This document shows, in pieces, positions 16,134-24,141 of a stretch of DNA of 27,037 bases. Both the position numbers and the translations under genes were made by a program. This stretch comes from MGBC131033 sp910585655 (GTDB lineage: Bacteria > Bacillota > Clostridia > Lachnospirales > Lachnospiraceae): NCBI GenBank assembly GCA_949502025.1, contig CATBCG010000011.1:1-27037 (forward strand). The letters are read 5' to 3'. Positions within the stretch are counted from its first letter, which is position 1. Every line of letters begins with the position of its first letter. The notes beneath the pieces were generated by a model. The model was given only the letters and a program-made list of their open reading frames with translations. It searched no databases and was not told where the DNA came from.

Positions 16134-17648
16134 CTATTCTCCTAAAATCGCCTGCAACGTAACCTCCTGCAACGGCGTCTCAACAATCGGCTTACAGCCC
16201 ATTTCTTTCCCCAGCACCATATTGACGCGGTTTTCTTTGGTAAACGCTTCCCAGCTTGGCAATCCCTCTCCATTTGGATTTCCGGTCTTGGCAAAGTTCG
16301 CCCAATATTGCACCATCTTATCGGAAATATCATAATCCACACCAGTCATCGGTCTCCAACAGCGGTAAACCGTCCCAAATACATACCATAGTTCCGAAGA
16401 ATGGAAAGATCCATCGTCATTTCCCGGCAGGTCATGGTCAAACAAATACAAATACGCAGGCGACTTTCCGGTACGAACACGAAGCTCTGCCAACGCCCGG
16501 TTTTTGATCATCATCTGATGGATGCCCTTGATCACCCGACCGATATCCTCCGGCTTTTCTACAGCCGCCAGCTCCAGAAACCGATCCGCGTAGCTTCCAT
16601 ATCCCTTTTTCTGCTCTTCTTTCCAGGCTTTTACATCATTTGCTATACCAAACGCCATCCCACTCTCTCCGGCAGTATTTCCTACCATCATTGGGATATC
16701 CGGATAGTCGCCGGAAAAATAACCGTCCGACGGAGACTGTTCGACCACATAGCCATCCTTTACCGTGCCAAACCGATATTTTCCCATAAAGCCTGTCCCG
16801 CCTACCTCGCGAAGCTCCTCATAGCTCTTTTCCCGCAGCTCGGCAATGCTCTTGCAGCCTGCCTCTTCCATAAATGCCAGACCCTGCTGCTCCTTTTCTG
16901 CCAAAGGCTCTCCACGCATGATGGCGTTAAGCTTGTCAATCGTAGCCGAACTCATAATAATAATCCCTGCAATATCCCCCTTTGTCAACGGAGAATGAAG
17001 CAGCGTCTGCACGCTTCCTGCCCCTGCAGACTGCCCGAAAATCGTAATTCGATCCGGATCTCCGCCAAAAGCAGCAATGTTCCGGCGAACCCATTTTAGA
17101 GCTGCAATCTGATCCAAATGCCCATAGTTTCCGGAAACACCATGCGAGCTTTCCTTAGAAAGCTCCGGATTGGCATAAAACCCGAAAAAGCCCAGACGAT
17201 AATTGAACGTCACCAAAATCACGTTTTGGCGGCAAAACGCCTCTCCGTCAAACTCCGGCTCCGTTCCGTAGCCGCCCGTCAAACCGCCTCCATGAATCCA
17301 GAACAGCACCGGAAGCTTTTCGTCTCTGGTTACAGTCGGCGTCCAGATATTTAAGTACAGACAATCCTCACTCTGCGCCTCCGAACAACGGAAAAACTCA
17401 TTCGCATAAAGCGATCCCATAAAATGACGCTGCTGCGGCGCTATCGGACCAAAACGAGACGCATCCCGTACGCCCTCCCAAGCCTCTACCGGCTGCGGTT
17501 CCTGCCAGCGCAGATCCCCTACCGGCGGCGCCGCATATGGAATCCCCTTAAATACCGTATACTGCGGAACATTCCCCGCCACTCCTTCTACCAGACCACT
17601 TTCCGTCCGAACGATACGATCAATTTCCGGATATAATTTTTTTTCCAT
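16134..17648 (-). CDS. Type B carboxylesterase
   Basis: A 504-aa alpha/beta hydrolase of the carboxylesterase/para-nitrobenzyl esterase family. It shows the N-terminal FKGIPYAAPPVGDLRW (33-48), the second family signature EDCLYLNIW (94-102), oxyanion motif HGGG (119-122) and nucleophile elbow FGQSAGAGS with Ser207. FHSSELWYVFG near residue 415 supplies the catalytic His. No signal peptide is present, so it is cytoplasmic. It hydrolyses carboxylic esters, but the natural substrate is unknown. AAGGGG lies about 12 nt before ATG 17648. The minus strand has a TATAAT at 17702-17707 and an imperfect dyad GAAAACGTATTTTC (17671-17684) just downstream, which could be an operator. The gene stands alone between terminators and a divergent decarboxylase. 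Confidence 0.9.
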   Translation of the reverse strand: MEKKLYPEIDRIVRTESGLVEGVAGNVPQYTVFKGIPYAAPPVGDLRWQEPQPVEAWEGVRDASRFGPIAPQQRHFMGSLYANEFFRCSEAQSEDCLYLNIWTPTVTRDEKLPVLFWIHGGGLTGGYGTEPEFDGEAFCRQNVILVTFNYRLGFFGFYANPELSKESSHGVSGNYGHLDQIAALKWVRRNIAAFGGDPDRITIFGQSAGAGSVQTLLHSPLTKGDIAGIIIMSSATIDKLNAIMRGEPLAEKEQQGLAFMEEAGCKSIAELREKSYEELREVGGTGFMGKYRFGTVKDGYVVEQSPSDGYFSGDYPDIPMMVGNTAGESGMAFGIANDVKAWKEEQKKGYGSYADRFLELAAVEKPEDIGRVIKGIHQMMIKNRALAELRVRTGKSPAYLYLFDHDLPGNDDGSFHSSELWYVFGTVYRCWRPMTGVDYDISDKMVQYWANFAKTGNPNGEGLPSWEAFTKENRVNMVLGKEMGCKPIVETPLQEVTLQAILGE

Positions 17649-17670
17649 GCTTTTGTAATCCCCTTTCCTT

Positions 17671-17707
17671 GAAAACGTATTTTCGTTTCTTGTATAGGGA
17701 TATTATA
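17671..17707 (-). promoter_or_regulatory. Promoter -10 and imperfect dyad upstream of the carboxylesterase
   Basis: The minus strand carries TATAAT at 17702-17707 with no convincing -35 box. GAAAACGTATTTTC at 17671-17684 has outer arms GAAAA/TTTTC and lies at or just after the expected start point. It may be a repressor site (inference). Confidence 0.4.
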
Positions 17708-17834
17708 CGAACTTTTAGGGTAGAAAGGAAGAACCAATTCTTGTGATAAAGAACCGGTCTTTGCGCTGACTGCAAAATCCCGATTTTTTTATGGGCAATT
17801 TTTGTGACGGATAGCCATATCCTGTGTTTTGCGT

Positions 17835-17840
17835 TATAAT
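17835..17840 (+). promoter_or_regulatory. TATAAT -10 box of the decarboxylase gene
   Basis: A perfect TATAAT with no good -35 at 16-18 bp. It overlaps the TTG that opens the longer reading frame at 17829, so translation from there is unlikely and the start at 17919 is preferred. Confidence 0.45.
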
Positions 17841-17918
17841 AAGAACATAAGAATCAAAAAAACAATAGAAAAAGAATCAACACACATAATAGAACTAAGA
17901 AAGGATTACGAAACTGCT

Positions 17919-19391
17919 ATGGATACGCCAATCTGTGATTTTATAGACAATTATCTCAAACAACCCGTTTCCCGTTTTCATATGCCAGGGCATAAAGGAA
18001 CAGATCCGGCAAACGCCAGTCAAAACGCTCCTGTCTCCCTTTTTGCGCGGGACATTACAGAAATCGAAGGCGCGGACGATCTCTATCATGCAGAAGGCAT
18101 CATTTTAAAAAGCGAGCAAAACGCTTCCTCTCTGTTCGGAAGCCGTCATACCTTTTATTCTACAGAAGGTTCCTCGCTTTGTATTCGGGCCATGCTTTTT
18201 TTGGCTATGCAGTACGCCGTACAATCAGACATCCGCTCTGCAATCACCAGACCGATTACTGCTCCCCGCCGCCGGATTATCGCAGCGCGGAACGCTCATA
18301 AAACTTTTCTCTATGCCTGCGCGCTGTTAGACCTGGAGGTTCTCTGGCTTTATCCGGAAGAAGAAACGCAGCACCACTCTCTTTGCTCTTGCCCGGTATC
18401 CGCAGATACTTTGCAGCGCATGCTAGAAACGTTCTCTCTTTCGCCGAAGGAGGAACGTCCTTTTGCCGTATTTCTTACTTCCCCGGATTATCTGGGCGGG
18501 CTTCAGGATATTGCCGCCCTTTCGTCTGTCTGCCATCGCTTCGGTATACCGCTTCTGGTGGACAATGCCCACGGCGCCTATCTCCGCTTCCTTTCCCCCT
18601 CCCGCCACCCGCTGGATTTAGGCGCGGATATGTGCTGCGATTCCGCTCATAAAACTCTCCCTGCGCTGACCGGCTGCGCTTATCTGCATATCAGTAAAAA
18701 CACACTCTATCCTTATGAAAAAAACGCCCGTATGGCGTTGTCTTTGTTCGGCTCTACCAGCCCGTCCTATCTTCTACTGCAATCCCTGGATTGGTGTAAT
18801 GCGTATCTGGCAGAAGCGAATCCGGCGCAGTCCTATCAAAGCCGTCTGACACAATGCGTCTCCCAAAAAGAAACCGTCTGCCGGAGATTGCTTCAACGCG
18901 GCTTCTTTTTCCGGGATGCCGATCCGCTGCGGATAGTCTTTGATGCTGCTGCCTTTGGCTGCAGTGGAGAGGATCTGGCGGATCATTTACGCCGCCGGCA
19001 AATAGAATGCGAATATGCAGACCATGATTACGTCGTGCTGATGGTGACGCCGGCAAACAGCAATGAAGACTGGAAAAAATTAGAAACTTTAGAGTTGCCA
19101 AGCTTTATAAAACCTGTTCTATCTGATGTTGATACTGATACTACTGCTACTGCCCCTTCTTTTCTTGCCTCTACCGCAAAACAGGCTCTTTCTATCCGGG
19201 AAGCCATCTTTTCCCCCGGCGAGCTTGTTCCTCTCCAAAAGGCTTCCGGACGGGTCTGCGCCGCTCCGGTTGTCTCCTGCCCGCCTGCTATCCCGATTGT
19301 TGTCAGCGGGGAACGGATCACAGAAGAGCATCTGGCATTGTGCCGTTATTATGGGATTACCTCCCTCCTGGTAGTGGCAGAAGAAGCCTGA
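17919..19391 (+). CDS. PLP-dependent Orn/Lys/Arg decarboxylase family protein
   Basis: A 490-aa fold-type I PLP enzyme of the short clostridial/Bacillus SpeA-like group. It opens with MDTPICDFIDNYL and the substrate-site motif RFHMPGHKGTD (19-29). It then shows ARNAHKT (123-129), the PLP-contacting Asp in LLVDNAHGA (Asp215), and the PLP-binding lysine in DSAHKT (Lys245). The last 100 residues form the Orn/Lys/Arg decarboxylase C-terminal domain. It would produce a polyamine precursor such as agmatine, cadaverine or putrescine; the substrate is not decided by these motifs. ATG 17919 is the first ATG in frame; AAAGGA stands about 13 nt upstream. Its 3' end overlaps the convergent sensor kinase gene by 35 bp. 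Confidence 0.85.
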   Translation: MDTPICDFIDNYLKQPVSRFHMPGHKGTDPANASQNAPVSLFARDITEIEGADDLYHAEGIILKSEQNASSLFGSRHTFYSTEGSSLCIRAMLFLAMQYAVQSDIRSAITRPITAPRRRIIAARNAHKTFLYACALLDLEVLWLYPEEETQHHSLCSCPVSADTLQRMLETFSLSPKEERPFAVFLTSPDYLGGLQDIAALSSVCHRFGIPLLVDNAHGAYLRFLSPSRHPLDLGADMCCDSAHKTLPALTGCAYLHISKNTLYPYEKNARMALSLFGSTSPSYLLLQSLDWCNAYLAEANPAQSYQSRLTQCVSQKETVCRRLLQRGFFFRDADPLRIVFDAAAFGCSGEDLADHLRRRQIECEYADHDYVVLMVTPANSNEDWKKLETLELPSFIKPVLSDVDTDTTATAPSFLASTAKQALSIREAIFSPGELVPLQKASGRVCAAPVVSCPPAIPIVVSGERITEEHLALCRYYGITSLLVVAEEA

Positions 19392-20712
19392 TTTCCGTCC
19401 CAACGCCTTCTTCGCTCTCTAGCTCCAGCGCCGCATCGTGCAGCGCCGCAATATGCTTGACAATCGCCAGCCCCAGCCCGGTTCCCCCTGTAGATTTGGA
19501 TCGGCTTTTATCCACCCGATAAAACCGCTCAAAAATCCGTTCCTGATGTTCCGCCGGAATCCCAATCCCGGTATCCCGTACCGTCAGCGCCGCCAGACTT
19601 TTCTGCCCCTGACCGCTTGTCTCACGCCGGACAGTTCTGGTCTCTACCCAGACGCGCCCACCAGCCCGGTTGTAGCGGATGGCATTGTCACAAAGGTTAT
19701 AAACGACCTCTTCTATCATTCCCTTATTGGCTCGGATCAACGTCGGCTCTCCTGCCAGCTCCAACGTTACCTGATGCTTTTTGGCGCTGATTTGAAGCAT
19801 ATCCACACAGCTTTGTGCCAGCACCAGCAAATCCACTTCCTCCATCGGCTCTTCCTCCGCGGTATCTAACTCCGACAGCCGGATAATATCGTTGATTAGG
19901 GTCAGAAGACGTCTGGAACTATGATGAATCTCCCCTGCGAAACGAATCGTCGTTTCCTCGTCGGTCATTCCGGTTTCAATCAATTCCGAATAGCCGGAAA
20001 TCGCCGTCAGCGGCGTTTTCAATTCATGTGATACATTTGCCGTAAACTCCTGTCTTGTTCGGGCATTTTTTAAAATCTCCTCATGCTGCCGTCGGATCGT
20101 TTCCATTACCGGGGATAGTTCCCGATAAAATTCCTCCTGCGGAATGTCATCGATCCGATCTGCCATCCGCTCAATCGGAGCTACCAGAGAACGTGTCAGA
20201 TAATGCGCCAGCACCATACAAAGCCCGAACAGCAATGCCGCGATAACGATGATGACTGGGATGGTGCTGGTAAAGATTGTAAAAATACTGCTACTCTCCT
20301 TTGCCAGCCGCAATACATCCCCCTGCTCCGTCCGCACGGCATAATAAAACGTACTTTTCCCCAAGGTCGGCGACTGACGAATCACCTCTCCTGCGCCCTC
20401 TTCCAGCGCTTTCGCTACCTCCGGACGGTTTCGGTGATTTTCCATTCCCCCAATATCCACATTGCTGTCAAACAGTACCGAGCCGTCCGCCTTAATCAGA
20501 CTAATCCGTAAGCCTTCCGCTTTTACGGAAGAGTCCCCCTCCTCCATCTGCTCCAGCACACGAGTTGCCGCCAGCAGCTTCGCATAGCCTTTTAAATCGT
20601 CCATGATTTCCCGACAGACGACCTCATAAAATACAACTGCGGCAAACACCCAGGTTGCCGCAATCGCCAAAAATGCTATCAATAAAAATTGGATGTTGAT
20701 TTTTTTCTTCAT
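19357..20712 (-). CDS. phoR: PhoR-like sensor histidine kinase
   Basis: A 451-aa membrane kinase. Transmembrane segments lie at about 8-30 and 150-171, enclosing an extracytoplasmic sensor domain. HAMP-like sequence is followed by the H-box FTANVSHELKTPLT (phosphorylated His229), N-box CDNAIRYN, G1 DTGIGIP and G2 GTGLGLAIVKHI. It begins 31 bp after the response regulator gene and completes a symporter-regulator-kinase operon, so phosphate starvation is the likely signal. The symbol is used by context and family resemblance. The 3' end overlaps the convergent decarboxylase gene. Confidence 0.85.
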   Translation of the reverse strand: MKKKINIQFLLIAFLAIAATWVFAAVVFYEVVCREIMDDLKGYAKLLAATRVLEQMEEGDSSVKAEGLRISLIKADGSVLFDSNVDIGGMENHRNRPEVAKALEEGAGEVIRQSPTLGKSTFYYAVRTEQGDVLRLAKESSSIFTIFTSTIPVIIVIAALLFGLCMVLAHYLTRSLVAPIERMADRIDDIPQEEFYRELSPVMETIRRQHEEILKNARTRQEFTANVSHELKTPLTAISGYSELIETGMTDEETTIRFAGEIHHSSRRLLTLINDIIRLSELDTAEEEPMEEVDLLVLAQSCVDMLQISAKKHQVTLELAGEPTLIRANKGMIEEVVYNLCDNAIRYNRAGGRVWVETRTVRRETSGQGQKSLAALTVRDTGIGIPAEHQERIFERFYRVDKSRSKSTGGTGLGLAIVKHIAALHDAALELESEEGVGTEIRLLLPLPGGR

Positions 20713-20743
20713 CTTACCGAAAACTCCCTGCTCTATTCGCCGG

Positions 20744-21424
20744 TTAAACTCTCTTTTCCAACTGGTAGCCGACGTTTCGTACTGTCTTAATCAGGCTTCC
20801 CGCTTCCCGGAGCTTTTGCCTAAGCGTTTTAATGTGCATATCCAGAGTACGGGATTCCCCTTCAAAATCCGTCCCCCACACTCGATCCATAATCACATCC
20901 CGCCGCAGAACAATTCCTTCGTTGATCATGAAAAACTTCAATAGCTCATACTCCTTGTAGGTTAACTCGCAGAGAACTTCTCCTACCGATACGCTGTGCC
21001 GCTCTTCATCCAATACAATTTCCCCTACCTGCAGACGTACTTCCTCTCCTGTCTCCTGGCTGCGCCGCAGCAACGCCTTTACTCTGGAAATCAGCTCCAT
21101 AATTCCAAACGGCTTTGTCATATAGTCGTCCGCGCCGATATCCAGTCCCTTTACCTTATCAATCTCCGAATCCTTCGCAGTCACTAAAATGATTGGAATT
21201 TTTCTGGTTTCCGGCGTAGAACGGAGCCGTCTGACGATTTCCAGTCCGTCCTCGTCCGGCAGCATAATGTCCAGCAGAATCAAATCCGGCTTCCGCTCGG
21301 CAAGCTTTTTGTAAAAATCCTTTGCGCATTCAAAATCAAAAATCGTATAGCCGCTGTTTTTTAAAGCAAAGCTTTCAATCTCCCGGATGTTTTTATCATC
21401 CTCTACCACATAAATCGTCTGCAT
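20744..21424 (-). CDS. phoB: PhoB/PhoP-like response regulator
   Basis: A 226-aa OmpR/PhoB-family regulator. The receiver domain has the acidic pair Asp9/Asp10, phospho-acceptor Asp52 (LLDIMLPDEDG), Thr in ILVTAKD and Lys in YMTKPFG. The C-terminal winged helix shows LTYKEYELLKFF and RTLDMHIKTLRQKL, ending VRNVGYQLEKRV. The start lies 10 bp after the symporter stop. It probably binds the ATGTAAA direct repeats at 23346-23408 and so controls its own operon (inference). Confidence 0.87.
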   Translation of the reverse strand: MQTIYVVEDDKNIREIESFALKNSGYTIFDFECAKDFYKKLAERKPDLILLDIMLPDEDGLEIVRRLRSTPETRKIPIILVTAKDSEIDKVKGLDIGADDYMTKPFGIMELISRVKALLRRSQETGEEVRLQVGEIVLDEERHSVSVGEVLCELTYKEYELLKFFMINEGIVLRRDVIMDRVWGTDFEGESRTLDMHIKTLRQKLREAGSLIKTVRNVGYQLEKRV

Positions 21425-21434
21425 CCTCTTCTCC

Positions 21435-23249
21435 TTACGGAAGTTGATATCTTTCCTGATACTTCTGATATTTCCTGCGGAATTCGCCGCCCTCCTGCTT
21501 TACCCGTCCGAGGTACTCATGTGTTTCAAACTCATTTTCATGAATCTCAATCAGACAGACGGCAATGTTGGAACAATGGTCGGCTATTCTCTCGCAATTT
21601 GTAGTAATATCAGAAAAAATAAAGCCTAATTCAATCGTCGTTTCCCCTTTTCGCAGCCGCTTGATATGGCGATTCTTCAATTCCCCGTTCAAATCATCGA
21701 TCACTTCTTCTAGCGGCTCTACCTTCCTTGCCAAATCCAAATCACCTGTTACAAATACTTGTTCTGTCCGCTTGATAATATCTTCAATCGCGCGAGCAAA
21801 AACAGTCAGCTCCTCCTTGGTCTGTTCCGGAAAAACCGCCTTTTTCTCATAGATTTCCTTTGCCGCCTGTACCAGATTTACCGCATGGTCAGAAATCCGC
21901 TCCCAGTCCCCAATACAATGCAGCAGCATAGACAACACACCGCTGTCTCTTCCCGTCAGGTTTTTGCTGGAAAGCTTCACTAAATAACTCCCCAGCATAT
22001 CCTCATAACGGTCTACTTTATTTTCTATTTCCAACACCTGCTGTGCCTTCTGCTCGTCATAGCTTTTTAATAAATCCAGAGAACTTAGCAACGCTTCCCT
22101 GGAAAGCCCTGCCATCCGAAAAGCTGCATCTTTACACTGATCTACCGCGAAAGCCGGAGTCTCTAAAAAGCGTGCATCCAGCATTTGGATACCGATTTCT
22201 CCCTCTGTCGTCCCACCGGACTTTGCTCCGACACTCGATCCCGTTCCCGTTTTGGCTCCTCTGCCGCCAACGGTCAGACAAGCCAGCTTTTCCAACAGGT
22301 TTCCAAACGGAAACAGGATAACTGTCGCAAAAATATTGAACGCGCTGTGTATCACGGCAATTCCTACCGCGCTTGCCGTCGCATCCAAAAAGGAGAAATC
22401 CACAAAGGCATTGACACTGTAAAAAATCCCCATAAACAACAGTGTTCCAATCACATTAAAATACAAGTGAATCAAAGACGCCCGTCTTGCATTCTGATTT
22501 GCTCCAATCCCGGACAACAGCGCCGTTACACAGGTTCCGATATTCTGCCCCATAATAATCGGAAGCGCCGTTCCATATCCAATCGAGCCTGTCAGGCAAA
22601 GTGCCTGCAAAATACCGATAGAGGCGGAAGAGCTTTGCAGTACCGCGGTCAGCAGTGCGCCCGCTAACAGTCCCAGCAGTGGATTGGAAAACATCGTAAG
22701 AATATTGGTAAATTCCGGTACGTCTGCCAGCGGCTTCACGGCTCCGCTCATCGTTTCCATTCCCGTCATCAGAATCGCAAAGCCAATCAAAATTGCTCCC
22801 GTATCTTTTCTTCGCTCTCGCTTGCTGCCTTCCTTTCCGGAAAACATCATCAGCACAATACCGACTGCCGCAAGCAGCGGTGAGAAAGAGCTTGGCTTTA
22901 ATAACTGGATAAAAAAGTTTCCTCCTTCTATTCCAGCCAAACTCAAAATCCAGGAGGTAATCGTCGTTCCGATATTCGCTCCCATAATCACGCCGACCGC
23001 CTGGGACAGCTTCATAATACCGGAATTGACAAACCCGACTACCATTACGGTAGTAGCCGAAGAAGATTGAATCACTGCTGTCACGCCGGCGCCTAACAAT
23101 ACCCCCATCAATCGATTAGCGGTCAGCCGTTCCAGCACCCGCGCCAGCTTTCCGCCGGATATCTTTGCCAGTCCGTTTCCCATCTCGTTCATCCCGTACA
23201 AAAACAGCGCCAATCCGCCTAACATCGTAAAAATCCCGAAAATATCCAT
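21435..23249 (-). CDS. Na+/phosphate symporter with C-terminal PhoU-like domain
   Basis: This 604-aa protein has the inverted-repeat NptA/NaPi-II fold, with the two diagnostic motifs VIQSSSATTVMVV (Gln61) and VLQSSSASIGILQ (Gln205) and about eight to ten membrane segments in residues 1-325. After a Gly/Ser-rich linker, residues from about 365 onward are helical with PhoU-like repeats (LLHCIGDWERISDHAVN and FSDITTNCERIADHCSN). It imports phosphate with sodium, and the PhoU part may report uptake to PhoR. Start ATG 23249 follows GGGAGG by 5 nt. It is the first gene of the operon with phoB and phoR. Confidence 0.9.
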   Translation of the reverse strand: MDIFGIFTMLGGLALFLYGMNEMGNGLAKISGGKLARVLERLTANRLMGVLLGAGVTAVIQSSSATTVMVVGFVNSGIMKLSQAVGVIMGANIGTTITSWILSLAGIEGGNFFIQLLKPSSFSPLLAAVGIVLMMFSGKEGSKRERRKDTGAILIGFAILMTGMETMSGAVKPLADVPEFTNILTMFSNPLLGLLAGALLTAVLQSSSASIGILQALCLTGSIGYGTALPIIMGQNIGTCVTALLSGIGANQNARRASLIHLYFNVIGTLLFMGIFYSVNAFVDFSFLDATASAVGIAVIHSAFNIFATVILFPFGNLLEKLACLTVGGRGAKTGTGSSVGAKSGGTTEGEIGIQMLDARFLETPAFAVDQCKDAAFRMAGLSREALLSSLDLLKSYDEQKAQQVLEIENKVDRYEDMLGSYLVKLSSKNLTGRDSGVLSMLLHCIGDWERISDHAVNLVQAAKEIYEKKAVFPEQTKEELTVFARAIEDIIKRTEQVFVTGDLDLARKVEPLEEVIDDLNGELKNRHIKRLRKGETTIELGFIFSDITTNCERIADHCSNIAVCLIEIHENEFETHEYLGRVKQEGGEFRRKYQKYQERYQLP

Positions 23250-23345
23250 AATGTCCCTCCCTGTTCTTATTCCTTCGTTATCATCTTTGAACCTACTTTT
23301 TCGAGCATCGCTTTTTTATGTATCATTCTTAGAAAGCCACAGCTC

Positions 23346-23408
23346 TTGTAAAAGATTTTAACTATAGTATGTAAAATCAGAGAAGCCATTATGTAAAATC
23401 CATGTAAA
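23346..23408 (-). promoter_or_regulatory. Candidate Pho box and promoter of the phosphate operon
   Basis: Three exact copies of the plus-strand heptamer ATGTAAA begin at 23369, 23391 and 23402 (intervals 22 and 11 bp). A fourth, TTGTAAA, begins at 23346. Seven-bp direct repeats every 11 bp are the known form of PhoB/PhoP sites. On the minus strand, TAAAAT at 23355-23360 lies 8 bp beyond the box at 23369 and could be the -10, giving a leader near 100 nt. Confidence 0.65.
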
Positions 23409-23435
23409 TTTTAAAATTGAAATAAGCCAGTATGC

Positions 23436-23480
23436 AAAAAGGACATACAAAAGCAGATACTCCTTCTCTTGTATGTCCTT
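23436..23480 (-). terminator. Terminator of the alarmone synthetase/coiled-coil operon
   Basis: A perfect 12-bp stem (AAGGACATACAA at 23439-23450 with TTGTATGTCCTT at 23469-23480) lies 12 bp past the coiled-coil gene stop and is followed on the minus strand by a T-run. It separates this operon from the Pho control region. Confidence 0.85.
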
Positions 23481-23492
23481 GTCCTCGCTATC

Positions 23493-24104
23493 TTATAGAG
23501 CCAATCTGTCTGAAAAATATAGCAGCAATACCAGAATGCCTCCTACTGCCGTCATACTGCAAAGCAAAGACAATACCAACAGTACCTTGTTCCAAATATT
23601 TCTCCGCTTTTGAACATGGGCTATCTCCTCCATGCGCCGAAGCAGTTCCTGGGTACTGTTAGCCTGCGCTCCTTTGAGTTTATCGACAATATTTCCCTCT
23701 AACGTCGAAAAATTTTTCAGCATATATTCCTGCTTTTCCTTTAAAAACAGGATTTCCTCCTGCTGCTCCTTTAGCTGCTCCAGGCTTTCAAAGATCTGGC
23801 GGTATCCAATCTCATATTGCTCTAACGACTCCTTATAATCTGCCGCTACTGCCTTCCACTCCGTAACCTGTCGCTCTGCTTCCTGCAGCTTTTCCTTTGT
23901 CGTCTGATACTCTGCTTCCTTCTTTTTCACTGCCTGCTGTTCTGCCTCCTGCTTTTCTTTCGCAGCCTGCCGTTCTGCCTGCAGTCTTTCTTTGGCTACT
24001 TTCTGCGCCTGCGCCGCCTGATGACGCTGCTCTGTCAGCCGCGATACTGCCTGCTCGGCAGGACGCAGCCTCTCTCTTGATGATTCCTTTGAAAACAAAC
24101 GCAT
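23493..24104 (-). CDS. Tail-anchored coiled-coil membrane protein, unknown function
   Basis: I do not recognise this 203-aa protein as a named family. Residues 10-85 are a long, highly charged Ala/Glu/Gln/Lys coiled coil with near-repeats (ERQAAKEKQEAEQQAVKKKE). A second helical stretch spans 90-165. A single hydrophobic segment at about 171-196 ends only seven residues from the C-terminus, so the bulk should lie in the cytoplasm as a tail-anchored protein. There are no enzyme motifs and one Cys in the membrane segment. GGGGGAAG lies 6 nt before ATG 24104. It starts 37 bp after the alarmone synthetase stop and shares its terminator-bounded unit, so a role in tethering or regulating that enzyme is possible (inference). 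Confidence 0.7.
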   Translation of the reverse strand: MRLFSKESSRERLRPAEQAVSRLTEQRHQAAQAQKVAKERLQAERQAAKEKQEAEQQAVKKKEAEYQTTKEKLQEAERQVTEWKAVAADYKESLEQYEIGYRQIFESLEQLKEQQEEILFLKEKQEYMLKNFSTLEGNIVDKLKGAQANSTQELLRRMEEIAHVQKRRNIWNKVLLVLSLLCSMTAVGGILVLLLYFSDRLAL

Positions 24105-24141
24105 CGTTTCTTCCCCCGTATCAAAATGTCCTTCTATTGGA

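Noticed and set aside
16401..17099. 232-codon plus-strand frame
   Set aside because: It is antisense to the carboxylesterase, whose family motifs and ribosome site are clear; the shadow protein has no recognisable domain.
17829..17918. 30-residue N-terminal extension of the decarboxylase
   Set aside because: It starts at a TTG overlapping a TATAAT box. The family N-terminus matches ATG 17919.
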